Shown here: positions 42,763 to 50,907 of the stretch, piece after piece
Position numbering within the stretch: position 1 is the stretch's first letter
Layout of the letters: the number at the start of each line of letters is the position of its first letter
Assembly (NCBI GenBank): GCA_029785615.1
Contig: JAFLZH010000002.1
Coordinates: 62,001-126,000, forward strand
Length of the DNA: 64,000 bases
Direction of reading: 5' to 3'
Source: Nitrososphaerota archaeon
Lineage (GTDB): Archaea > Thermoproteota > Nitrososphaeria > Nitrososphaerales > Gagatemarchaeaceae
Translations under genes and position numbers: made by a program
The notes under the pieces: generated by a model
The model's input: the letters and a program-made list of their open reading frames with translations, nothing else
Databases searched by the model: none
What the model was told of the DNA's origin: nothing

Positions 42763-43650
42763 ATGTCAACTACGGAGAAGGCGGCAAGGGTCCTGAAGTC
42801 GCTGAAGGACGAGGAGTGGAGGACCCTGGCAGGGGTAGAACGCGCGTCCACTGGATATGGGACCCCCGACGCCGGAAGGCTGTCGCGCATGAGCCGCCTC
42901 CCTCCTGAGAGGGTGAGTTTTGCCACGGGCGACCTGGAGAGGAAGGGGCTCCTGACGAGAAAGGGCCAGGGCTTCGCCCTGACGAGGGAGGGGGTGGAGG
43001 TGATGGCCCTGAAGGACTATGTGAAGAAGGACCTCATCTTCGCGCTGGGGGCAATCATCGCGAAGGGGAAGGAGTCAGACGTCTACGAGGCACTCAGTGA
43101 AGAAGGGTCGGCCTACGCCCTCAAGCTCTACAAGATAGGGAGGACGTCGTTCACTAGCGTCAGGAAGAAGCGGGCCAGGGAAGACGCGGCGTTCAGGAGC
43201 TGGATGACAGCCAACTATGAAGCGGCAAGGCGGGAGTATCACGCCCTGAGGAAGCTTGAGGGGCTCTCCCCCTCGTTCCCCCGGGCCGTGGCATACAGCA
43301 GGAGCACTGTCCTGCTGGAGGAGGTCTCCGGGGTGAGGCTGTCCCAGCGTCCGGGCCTCGAGGACCAGAGTGGTGCCCTGGGCGTCATCCTCGGCCTCAT
43401 GCGGACGGCGTACATGGTGGCCGGGCTGGTGAACGCCGACCTCAGCGAGTACAACATACTCACCGACGGCGCGTCATTCTGGCTGATCGACTGGCCTCAG
43501 GCGGTAGACGCCTCGCACCCCAACGGCAACGAGTTGCTGATGCACGACGTCAAGAGCGTCACCAGCTTCTTCAGGAGAGCCTATGGGATCACGGTGGACC
43601 CTCAGAAGGGCTTCGACTACGTCACAGGCAGGTCGCAGGCACTGGAGTAA
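42763..43650 (+). CDS. rio2: RIO2-type protein kinase
   Basis: 295 residues. An N-terminal winged helix (about 1-85), the hallmark of RIO2, is followed by the kinase: nucleotide loop AKGKESDVYEA, catalytic loop VNADLSEYNIL and metal motif IDWPQ. RIO2 helps mature the small ribosomal subunit. The catalytic Asp is present, but the residue two before it, His in RIO1/RIO2 (HADLSEYN or HGDLSQYN), is Asn. The ATG at 42763. Confidence 0.9.
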   Translation: MSTTEKAARVLKSLKDEEWRTLAGVERASTGYGTPDAGRLSRMSRLPPERVSFATGDLERKGLLTRKGQGFALTREGVEVMALKDYVKKDLIFALGAIIAKGKESDVYEALSEEGSAYALKLYKIGRTSFTSVRKKRAREDAAFRSWMTANYEAARREYHALRKLEGLSPSFPRAVAYSRSTVLLEEVSGVRLSQRPGLEDQSGALGVILGLMRTAYMVAGLVNADLSEYNILTDGASFWLIDWPQAVDASHPNGNELLMHDVKSVTSFFRRAYGITVDPQKGFDYVTGRSQALE

Positions 43651-43677
43651 GACTGAGATATCCTTCGAGACGCGTGC

Positions 43678-43938
43678 CTACAGGCGGTCTTCTATCTTCA
43701 CGTACAGCACGTTGTTGCCCCTGATCACGACCTTGCCGTAGTTCGCAATCTTGTTCCCGTTCTCCGACTCCTCGGCGTCGACCAGTATGACGTTCATGTA
43801 AGGGTCGACGTTGGCCATCTTCCCTCTGTACTCGATCTCGTTCTTCAAACGGACAGAGACCTGCTTGTTCATGGACTTCTGTAGTATGGTGAGAGGGCGC
43901 TTTGACTGCTGAGGTGGCTGGAACGGCTGTGGGCTCAC
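43678..43938 (-). CDS. Lsm (Sm-like) RNA-binding protein
   Basis: 86 residues. Sm1 is VSVRLKNEIEYRGKMANVDPYMNVILVDAEE and Sm2 is KVVIRGNNVLYV, as in archaeal Lsm proteins that form heptameric rings on U-rich RNA. The N-terminus is extended by Pro/Gln-rich residues (SPQPFQPPQQSKR). GTG 43938 is chosen; the minus-strand TATA-like TTTTTAAC (43967-43975) lies about 30 bases upstream and sits between this gene and the divergent RadB-like gene. Confidence 0.9.
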   Translation of the reverse strand: MSPQPFQPPQQSKRPLTILQKSMNKQVSVRLKNEIEYRGKMANVDPYMNVILVDAEESENGNKIANYGKVVIRGNNVLYVKIEDRL

Positions 43939-44011
43939 TTTCGGATTCCGCGTGGCCCGACTCACAGTTAAAAAGACATCGGTGCTGAAACAGCTCGGAT
44001 AGGGGGAGAAA

Positions 44012-44716
44012 ACGGCCGGGACCGAGACCGCCGCGGAAGCCATCAGGTGGGTCGCTTCGTTCCCCAGCTATACGTCAGGGTCCGAAGGGCTCGACGCACT
44101 GCTCTCCGGCGGATACAGGGCCGGCACCCTGACTGAAATCTATGGGAGGAGCAACAGCGGCAAGTCACAGCTGGCGATGCAGGCGGCACTCTGCGCGGCC
44201 AGGAAGGGGGACAGCGTCCTGTACATCGACACCGAGGGAGCATTCAGGCCGGAGAGGCTCGAACAGATCGCCGGGGCCAGAGGGTGGGACACGGAGGGGG
44301 TCCTCGAGAGGGTGGTGTACATGAGGTCAGACTCTGCCCCGGAACAGATGGAGACCGTCAGGGGGATGCAAGGCAGGGGCGTGACAGCCAGATGCAGGCT
44401 GGTGGTCGTGGACACGCTCACGCGCAACTTCTCTGTGGCGCTCCCCGGGCGGTCCAACACCCCGAGCAGGCAGGGAGCCCTGGACATCCACCTGAGCGAG
44501 ATGGCCAGAGACGCGTACGCCAATGCCAGGGCGTACCTCCTGACGAACCGGGTCACGTTCGGCGCCATCGGGGACGTCGGGATAGGAGGGAGGACTGTGG
44601 AGCAGCTGGTCCACAGGTCCATCCTCCTCGAGCGTCAGGGCGGGAGGGTGACAGCGACCGCCTCACCCCCAAGGGCGAAGGCAACCCTGGAGATCGGGGT
44701 ACTCGGGGTGACCTGA
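44012..44716 (+). CDS. radB: RadB-like RecA-family ATPase, start codon unclear
   Basis: About 234 residues. RecA core: TSGSEGLDALLSGGYRAGTLTEIYG, Walker A GRSNSGKSQL, Walker B CRLVVVDTLTR, and ANARAYLLTNRVTFG near the end. There is no N-terminal helix-hairpin-helix domain, so it is RadB-like rather than RadA. It should modulate homologous recombination. After an in-frame TAG (44000-44002) no ATG, GTG or TTG occurs before the Walker A. The first plausible initiation point is ACG 44012, just after the purine-rich AGGGGGAG (44001-44008). An ATG at 44177 lies inside the domain, downstream of Walker A. A frameshift is the other explanation. Confidence 0.7.
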   Translation, partial: TAGTETAAEAIRWVASFPSYTSGSEGLDALLSGGYRAGTLTEIYGRSNSGKSQLAMQAALCAARKGDSVLYIDTEGAFRPERLEQIAGARGWDTEGVLERVVYMRSDSAPEQMETVRGMQGRGVTARCRLVVVDTLTRNFSVALPGRSNTPSRQGALDIHLSEMARDAYANARAYLLTNRVTFGAIGDVGIGGRTVEQLVHRSILLERQGGRVTATASPPRAKATLEIGVLGVT

Positions 44717-44950
44717 AGCCGACGGGACCGCACGCCTGAAGCGAGGGCGTCGGCGGTCAGCCGCTGGAACTGCGGCAGGGTCAACTGGGTGCGGACGAGG
44801 TGCAGGGCCGCAGTGGCCGGCTGGCAGGTCGAGCCCGCAGAGAGCGCCGCGCGGCACAGGAGGCTCTGAGACCCGTGCGAGAGCAGGACATGGCTCGGGG
44901 CCGAGGATGGTTAAATATCTCAGGAAGTGCTGGTGTAAACGGGTAGGACT
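44717..44950. other. Intergenic stretch with several stem-loops
   Basis: No credible ORF. Potential hairpins include GCCGAC...GTCGGC (44718-44754) and GCCGCTGGAACTGCGGC (44760-44776). A TATA-like GTTAAATATC (44910-44919) precedes the next gene. None of the consensus elements of RNase P RNA or SRP RNA was found. Hairpins are expected at this GC content. Confidence 0.35.
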
Positions 44951-45268
44951 GTGCAGGCCAACATCATGTCGATACTAGACTCCCTTGTGAAGTCCGACCT
45001 TGATGAAGCGAAGCGGAAGATACAGGCGCTTCAGCCTGAAGTGAGGTCCGAGAAGGAGAGAGGGAGCCTGGCGGCGGCCGCCGGGATACTCACGAGCATG
45101 TCCAAAGGGAAGGACGGGACGCTGCAGGCCTGGGACAGCGCCAAGGTGGAGAGGGCGGCGAAGTCCATCGCGTCGAGCCAGATGGCAGACGACTTCGATG
45201 CGGGCTACGCGGACACTCTGCTGACCTACTCGAAGCTTACAGCGGGTACCCAGCAGTCTGCAGAGTGA
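44951..45268 (+). CDS. Small helical protein of unknown function
   Basis: 105 residues, predicted almost entirely helical (SILDSLVKSDLDEAKRKIQALQ...), with no hydrophobic segment and no recognised motif. Start is GTG 44951 or, less likely, ATG 44966. A TATA-like GTTAAATATC lies about 32 bases upstream. Its end overlaps the convergent membrane protein by 32 bases. Confidence 0.6.
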   Translation: MQANIMSILDSLVKSDLDEAKRKIQALQPEVRSEKERGSLAAAAGILTSMSKGKDGTLQAWDSAKVERAAKSIASSQMADDFDAGYADTLLTYSKLTAGTQQSAE

Positions 45269-45581
45269 AGCCGAGCATCCAAGTGAACAGGAAGACCATC
45301 ACATATCCGCCGACACCGGTCGTGTAGACCTTCCCCTGCAGCTCCCTTGGAGCTCCCCGGTACCACCCATACAACGCGAGATAGTAGGAGATGAGATAGA
45401 CGCCTATCCCTATGCTGACCCCGAAGGACCAGTCGAAGCCGTAAGCCTGGTTGAGGGCCTGGGTACCGACCCCCGCGAGGGCCGCCATCCCTATCCTCGT
45501 CCAGTATAGCTTATCAAACGCCGCCGTCGGCTGAGGCTTCGTGGCCGAATTATCCGGCTTTGAAGTCTTGGTGCTCGCCAA
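45237..45581 (-). CDS. Small three-helix membrane protein (possibly EMC6-like)
   Basis: 114 residues: a polar N-terminus of about 25 residues, then three hydrophobic segments with conserved-looking LYWTRIGMAALAG and YLISYYLALYGWYRG. This pattern recalls the archaeal EMC6/Rab5-interacting small membrane proteins that may assist membrane insertion; I hold that call weakly. The only start that keeps the N-terminus is TTG 45581, which overlaps the divergent NFACT gene start by 41 bases. Confidence 0.5.
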   Translation of the reverse strand: MASTKTSKPDNSATKPQPTAAFDKLYWTRIGMAALAGVGTQALNQAYGFDWSFGVSIGIGVYLISYYLALYGWYRGAPRELQGKVYTTGVGGYVMVFLFTWMLGFTLQTAGYPL

Positions 45582-47325
45582 AGAAATCGACTCGACGTTG
45601 TGCGGAACCTACGTTAATAACATTTACAGAAGAGGAGGCGCCCAGCTCTTCCGTTTCAGGAGGCCAGGGGGCGAAGACGTGTGGCTGGTCGCGTCCCCGA
45701 AGAAGGGCGCCTGGATTTCAAGCAGGGTGCAGGAGAGGGACGACACGACGGAGTTCACTACGAAGCTGAGAGGAGAGCTGGAGAGGGCGAAGTTCGTCGG
45801 CGCTACGCAGCTGGGCCTGGACAGGGTGTTCCAGCTAGACCTGGATGGGAGGGAGCGGCGAAGGATGGTGGTCGAGCTGATGCCCCCGGGGAACATCATA
45901 GTGCTCGACCCAGAGGGCACGATCCGTCTCGCGCTGAACGAGGTACGCGCCGAGGCAAGGCGGGTGGTCAGGGGGGTCCCCTATCGGCCCCCGAGCCAGA
46001 GCAGGCGCAGCCCGCTCGAAGTCGGGCCTGAGGACGTCGAAGGGATGCTGAAGACGGAGACGACCCTTGGGAGGGCCATCGGCAGGCATATCGCACTCCC
46101 CAGGAAGTACGTCGCCGAGGCCCTGAAGAGGGTGGGCGCGACCGAGGGCGACCCGGCCTCGAGCTTCTTAGGGAGAGGCGCGGAGATAGCGAAGGCCGTC
46201 GAGGACATGGTCGCTGAAGCGAGGGAGAGGCCGCGGCCCTGCGTGTGCGGCACCCCCGCTGGGGACGAGATCTTCGCGTTCCCCCCGAGCGGGCTCAGCG
46301 TCAAAGAGGAGGCCGAGACGGTCTCCGAGCTCTGCGACCGCCTCTTCCTCGGGGAGGCGCTGTCTGAGCCTGTGCAGCCTGGCCCCGAGGAGGTGAAGCG
46401 GAGAGAGCTCGAGGCGACGGTCGCAAAGCTCAGGGAGGAAGCGGGGTCGCTGGTCGCAGAGGCAGCGAGGGCCCGGGCCGCCGCGGCCGAGGCCAGGGGT
46501 GCGACCCTGGAGTCGGCGCTGAATGTCCTGAGGGGTGCGGGAGTCAGGTCGCAGAAGGACCCGGTTTCTCCGGCGGCGGTGGCGTCGGCCCTCTACGACC
46601 GCGCCAAGGAGCTCGAATCGAAGTCTTCGCGGGGGCTTGAGGCGGCGGCCAAGCTCGAAAAGAAGGCATCCAGGGTGGCCCCCGGGGCCCCGGCGCGAAG
46701 CCGGACGCTGGCCAGGAGGAGGGGGGAGTGGTACGAGAAGTTCAGGTGGTTCGTCACAGTCGAGGGGAAGCTGGCGGTGGGTGGGAGGGACGCCCAGACC
46801 AACTCCGCGCTCCTCGGCAGGCACATGGACTCCAACGACACGGTGTTCCATGCCGACCTGTTCGGCTCGCCCTTCTTCATACTGAAGGGAGGAGCTGGAC
46901 AGACCGAAGAAGAGGCCAGGCAGGTCGCCCAGGCAACAGTGGCGTTCAGCAGCGCCTGGAAGACAGGCCTCGGCTCCGCCGACGCCTACTGGGTGGCACC
47001 AGACCAGGTCGGCTCGGCTGCTCCCAGCGGCGAGTACCTGCCGCGAGGCTCCTTCGTGATCAGGGGGAAGAAGAACTTCATCTCGAGGATGATCGTCGAG
47101 GTGGCGGTGGGCCTGGACCAGGAAGGTCGGGTGATGGCCGGACCCGAGGACTCGGTCAGGAAGAGGTGCGCCAACTACGTCGTCCTGCGACCCCACAACG
47201 AGAAGGGCTCAGAGACAGCCAAGCGGGTCCTAAAGGACCTCGGCTCAGAGCCCAGGGAACCAACCCTCGAAGAAGTGCAGAGAGCGCTCCCCGCCGGGGG
47301 AGGAAAGGTCGTCAGACGAGGCTGA
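45541..47325 (+). CDS. NFACT-family protein (archaeal Rqc2/NEMF homologue)
   Basis: 594 residues. NFACT-N (1-200), helix-hairpin-helix-like middle, long Ala/Glu/Arg coiled coil (about 285-350), then NFACT-R with the hallmark VGGRDAQTNSALLGRHMDSNDTVFHAD (about 415-441). NFACT proteins bind stalled large ribosomal subunits and recruit tRNA for tailing nascent chains; archaeal ones are less studied. The GTG at 45541 stands about 30 bases after the TATA-like TATAGCTTATC. Confidence 0.93.
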   Translation: MAELSGFEVLVLAKEIDSTLCGTYVNNIYRRGGAQLFRFRRPGGEDVWLVASPKKGAWISSRVQERDDTTEFTTKLRGELERAKFVGATQLGLDRVFQLDLDGRERRRMVVELMPPGNIIVLDPEGTIRLALNEVRAEARRVVRGVPYRPPSQSRRSPLEVGPEDVEGMLKTETTLGRAIGRHIALPRKYVAEALKRVGATEGDPASSFLGRGAEIAKAVEDMVAEARERPRPCVCGTPAGDEIFAFPPSGLSVKEEAETVSELCDRLFLGEALSEPVQPGPEEVKRRELEATVAKLREEAGSLVAEAARARAAAAEARGATLESALNVLRGAGVRSQKDPVSPAAVASALYDRAKELESKSSRGLEAAAKLEKKASRVAPGAPARSRTLARRRGEWYEKFRWFVTVEGKLAVGGRDAQTNSALLGRHMDSNDTVFHADLFGSPFFILKGGAGQTEEEARQVAQATVAFSSAWKTGLGSADAYWVAPDQVGSAAPSGEYLPRGSFVIRGKKNFISRMIVEVAVGLDQEGRVMAGPEDSVRKRCANYVVLRPHNEKGSETAKRVLKDLGSEPREPTLEEVQRALPAGGGKVVRRG

Positions 47326-47333
47326 CCTCGCGA

Positions 47334-49154
47334 TCAGATGCACTCGGCGACGATCTCGGCCACATCGCGGACGTCCATCCCCGAGTTCGACACCTTGGTG
47401 GCATCGTCGAGCATGGAGAGGCAGAAGGGACACTCGGTAGCGATGGTCTTCGCACCGGTCCCTGCGGCCTCCTGCGTCCTGATACCGGCTATGGACTCCT
47501 GCTGGGGGACCTTGAACCAGTAGTTGGACCCGCCCGCGCCGCAGCAGAAGGTCTTCTCCTTCCTCCTGCCCATCTCGCGCAGGTCGTCGACCGAAGCCTT
47601 GAGCATCGCCCTCGGCTGGTCGAAGACGCTGTTGTACCGCGAGGCGTAGCAGGCGTCGTGGAGGGTCACGGAGATCTTCTGCACCTTCTCTGGAGGGATG
47701 GACAACCTCCCTTCCCTGATGAGGTCTGAGATCAGCTGGGTGTGATAGACCACTTCGAACTCTCCCCCGAACTGGGGATATTCGTTCTTCAGCGCGTTGA
47801 AGCAGTGGGGGCAGGTGGCGATTATCTTCTTCACGCCGTAGGACTTCAGCTTCTCTATGTTCTGGAAGACGAGCTCCTGATACCGTCCCTCTTCGCCCAG
47901 CCTGCGAGCAGGGTCGCCGACGCACATCTCTTCCGCCCCCAGGATTGCGAAGGATACGCCAGCGCCCTTCAGTATCTTCGACAGCGCCTTCGCGATCCTC
48001 TGGGCCCGCTGGTCGAAGGAAGAGACGCAGCCGACCCAATAGAGATACTCGGCCTTCGGGTTTGATGACAGGGTGTCGATGCCCAGCCCCTCGGCCCAGG
48101 CGGCCCTGGTGGAGTTCTTGAAGCCGTATGGATTCTGGCTCTGGGCGAGGTTCGCAAGCATCCCTGACTTCTCTTTGTCCAGCCTCCCCTTGGAGACAAG
48201 CTCTCTTCGGAGGTCGTAGACCAGGTCGAGGTGCTTGACGCTCACCGGGCAGCTTGCTACGCATGCCCCGCAGGAGGTGCAGGACCAGAGCTCATCCTCC
48301 GACACCGAGGACAGCACCTCCGACTCTCTGCCGGTGCCGGTCCTGGAGAGGAGGCTGACCTTCCTGACGAGGACCCGAGGCGAGAGGGGACGCCCGGCTG
48401 CCGTCGCCGGGCACGACGCCTCACAGGCCCCGATCTCTACGCAGGAGTCGAAGGACAGCGACTGGTCGGCGGGGAACTCTGAGACCTTGCTTACCCCCAC
48501 GCGGATGGCCTCCGGGTCGGTCTTCCCTGCCATGACGTCCGCCAGGTTGAACGGGGCCCTGATGGAGTGTAGGGGGCGGTCGAACTTGGCGATCAGGTTG
48601 ACGCTGGGCCTGGCGTAGTAGATAGTGATCAGGGTGTTCCTGAGGGCGCCCAAGAGGAGGTCCGCCCAGCCAAGGGCAGGGAACCAGAGGAGGACGAGCT
48701 CCGAGGTGGTGAGGGCGATGGCGCCCATGAGCACCAGCTGGAGGGTAGCCGACGCCGACGCGAAGCCCTCGGTGACCCCGAGCCCCCGACCTATCCGCAT
48801 GCTCTGGGAGTACCTCTGGACGCGCCATCCGAAGGCTACCACCAGACCGGCGACAAGCGGGACAGACGCGGCCCTGAAGATGTCCAGGAGGAGAAGGGCC
48901 CCGCCCATGAAGGGGGCGATGATCGCGTCGGCGATCGTAACCCCGACGCCGAGCGCAATGGACAGGTGCATCAGGAAGACCGGGTCCCCGGTCCTTAGGC
49001 GACGCATCTCGTCCCGGCCCAGGCCCGCGACCCGCCCCGGGCCGAGGCTGATGGACAGCCTGTGGGCAAGGGAGGCGCCTGCAAGAGCAAATGCGGCCAC
49101 GCTGGCGAGGGAGAGCGCGTACGCGGCCAGGTACCCGACGTCGAGCCCAGCCAT
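47334..49154 (-). CDS. FadF-like membrane iron-sulfur oxidoreductase (ETF-linked)
   Basis: 606 residues. N-terminal NarI-like membrane domain with about six helices (1-190), then two ferredoxin-type clusters and two CCG domains (CPHCFNAL, CCGAGG, CPFCLSML) as in HdrD. The second cluster is complete (CTSCGACVASCP). The first has only Cys238, Cys244 and Cys248, with Ile241 at the second Cys position. It follows etfA by 59 bases in the acyl-CoA dehydrogenase operon, so it probably passes electrons from ETF to membrane quinone, as proposed for FadF in bacteria. ATG 49154 is preferred to GTG 49163. Confidence 0.85.
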   Translation of the reverse strand: MAGLDVGYLAAYALSLASVAAFALAGASLAHRLSISLGPGRVAGLGRDEMRRLRTGDPVFLMHLSIALGVGVTIADAIIAPFMGGALLLLDIFRAASVPLVAGLVVAFGWRVQRYSQSMRIGRGLGVTEGFASASATLQLVLMGAIALTTSELVLLWFPALGWADLLLGALRNTLITIYYARPSVNLIAKFDRPLHSIRAPFNLADVMAGKTDPEAIRVGVSKVSEFPADQSLSFDSCVEIGACEASCPATAAGRPLSPRVLVRKVSLLSRTGTGRESEVLSSVSEDELWSCTSCGACVASCPVSVKHLDLVYDLRRELVSKGRLDKEKSGMLANLAQSQNPYGFKNSTRAAWAEGLGIDTLSSNPKAEYLYWVGCVSSFDQRAQRIAKALSKILKGAGVSFAILGAEEMCVGDPARRLGEEGRYQELVFQNIEKLKSYGVKKIIATCPHCFNALKNEYPQFGGEFEVVYHTQLISDLIREGRLSIPPEKVQKISVTLHDACYASRYNSVFDQPRAMLKASVDDLREMGRRKEKTFCCGAGGSNYWFKVPQQESIAGIRTQEAAGTGAKTIATECPFCLSMLDDATKVSNSGMDVRDVAEIVAECI

Positions 49155-49213
49155 GCTTGTCACCGGGTGTCCCTCGGTTTATAGGGTGTTCGAGCCCGCA
49201 GGCGCCCGGGGGC

Positions 49214-50146
49214 TCATCGCCGCGCGGCGAGGGCGCGTTCGAGCGCTGGGATCACCTGGTAGAGGTCTCCCACTATGCCATAGTCTGACGCCTGGAAGAT
49301 GGGGGCGTCCTTGTCCGTGTTTATTGAGGCGACGACCTTGGAGTCTTTCATCCCGGCCACGTGCTGCAGCTGGCCGGAGATGCCCACCGCTAGGTAGAGG
49401 TCTGGCTTGACAGTCACTCCAGTCAGCCCGATGTGGTGCTCCTCAGGCAGCCAGCCAAGGTCAGCTGACAGCGGACGTGAGCACCCGAGGGCGCCGCGCA
49501 TGGCGGTAGCGAGCTCCGCCAGGATGGCCAGATCCTCCTTCTTCTTGACCCCCCTCCCGGCGGAGACGATCACCTTGGCGGACCTCAGGTCGACGGCGCC
49601 GGCGGGCTTCTTCTCCCTGCCGACGGTCTTCGTCTGGTCCGAGACCGGGCCGACGTCCTTCTCCTGGCTCTCCCCGGGCTGTGCGGCGGCTTTCGGGTAG
49701 GCGCCGACCTTCACCGTCGCGACCGCGGGAAACTGGCACCTCACCTTCGCCACCACCTTCCCGGCGAAGACGTTCCGCTCCCCCGTCATTCCCTGGCCGT
49801 CGGACGCGAGCCCGGCCACCTCTGCCATGCACCCTATCCCGAGCTTTGCCGCCAGCCTCGACGCCACCTCCCTCCCGTCCCTCGTCGCCCCCAGCAGGAC
49901 CGCCAAGGGCGCGAGGTCCTTTGCTGCCCGGGCGAGGGCCTCGGCCGCTACGGCGGGGGAGACCTCGTGACCGGCGGGCCCCTTCAGCAGGAGCCTCCCC
50001 CCCGAGCCCCTAGTCGCGGGCCGGACCGACCCGATGTCCACCATTCGGACCTCCGCCGACGCCCCCTGGGCTACCGCTGCTGCCGCTGTGGCGACTTCGT
50101 TGGCCACCGGCTCCGACTCGGAGTATACCCAGACCTGCCCGCTCAC
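49214..50146 (-). CDS. etfA: Electron transfer flavoprotein, alpha subunit
   Basis: 310 residues. The C-terminal FAD domain has VSAGRGVKKKEDL, VKPDLYLAVGISGQLQHVAGM and the signature INTDKDAPIFQASDYGIVGD. With EtfB it accepts electrons from acyl-CoA dehydrogenase. It overlaps etfB by four bases and precedes the FadF-like gene. Confidence 0.95.
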   Translation of the reverse strand: MSGQVWVYSESEPVANEVATAAAAVAQGASAEVRMVDIGSVRPATRGSGGRLLLKGPAGHEVSPAVAAEALARAAKDLAPLAVLLGATRDGREVASRLAAKLGIGCMAEVAGLASDGQGMTGERNVFAGKVVAKVRCQFPAVATVKVGAYPKAAAQPGESQEKDVGPVSDQTKTVGREKKPAGAVDLRSAKVIVSAGRGVKKKEDLAILAELATAMRGALGCSRPLSADLGWLPEEHHIGLTGVTVKPDLYLAVGISGQLQHVAGMKDSKVVASINTDKDAPIFQASDYGIVGDLYQVIPALERALAARR

Positions 50147-50907
50147 TTCAGGACACCCTCCTTCGATAGCGCGTCCAAGAGCTTCGCAGCGGCCTCGTCT
50201 GGGCTCCCATCGATCATGACGTGCTTCCTCGCCGTGGGCTGGGACGACATCGACAGCACCTCGACCCCCCTGCGGCTCCCGGCCGGGGCGATCTCCTCGC
50301 CGTTGAGCTCTTCGACCGGTTTCTTGGAAGCCTGCATTATCTGGATGAGCGTCGGATAGCGCGGGTCGTTGATTTCGCTCACCACGGACGTGGCGAATGG
50401 GACAGCTGCTTCGACTGACTCGACGCTGTCCTCGAGCGACCGTTCGATCTTCGCCGCTTTGCCGTCGATCTCTATCTTACGGGCGTAGCCCACATAAGGA
50501 ATCCCCAGCAGCTCGCCGACCATCGGGGGGACCTGCCCCGTGTAGGTGTCCGACGCTCCCTCCGAGCATATGACCACGTCGAAGGGCCCGGACCTCTTCA
50601 TGGCGGCTGCGAGCATGGTGGCGGTGCGGAGGGCGTCGATGGCCACCGTGTCGGCGGTCACCAGCACCCCTCTGTCGGCGCCCATGGCTAGGGCTTCCTT
50701 CAGCGTCTTCTTCGACTCTGTCCCGCCCACCATGAAGACCACCACCTCTCCCTGGTGGGCAGCCTTCAGCCTGAGCCCCTCTTCGACGGCGTTCTTGTCG
50801 AAGGTGCTCATCTTCCCGGCAGCCCCTGCCAGCAGCGGGCTCCCTCCAGGGCCGATTTTGAGCTCTGCCTCGTCGACGGCATGCTTCACGCAGACGGCGA
50901 TCTTCAT
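50143..50907 (-). CDS. etfB: Electron transfer flavoprotein, beta subunit
   Basis: 254 residues. It starts MKIAVCVKHAVD, and the AMP-binding region has VICSEGASDTYTGQVPPMVGELLGIP. This is the simple ETF beta subunit; nothing suggests the bifurcating type, although that needs structural comparison. It overlaps the dehydrogenase gene by four bases (ATGA type), so dehydrogenase, EtfB and EtfA are made together. Confidence 0.95.
   Translation of the reverse strand: MKIAVCVKHAVDEAELKIGPGGSPLLAGAAGKMSTFDKNAVEEGLRLKAAHQGEVVVFMVGGTESKKTLKEALAMGADRGVLVTADTVAIDALRTATMLAAAMKRSGPFDVVICSEGASDTYTGQVPPMVGELLGIPYVGYARKIEIDGKAAKIERSLEDSVESVEAAVPFATSVVSEINDPRYPTLIQIMQASKKPVEELNGEEIAPAGSRRGVEVLSMSSQPTARKHVMIDGSPDEAAAKLLDALSKEGVLK

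Noticed and set aside
44717-44910. Possible structured RNA (RNase P or SRP RNA)
   Set aside because: Hairpins can be drawn, but no consensus element of either RNA is visible and GC-rich sequence folds easily.
46168-47196. 342-residue open frame on the minus strand
   Set aside because: It is antisense to the NFACT gene, which has clear NFACT-N and NFACT-R motifs; composition is shadow-like.
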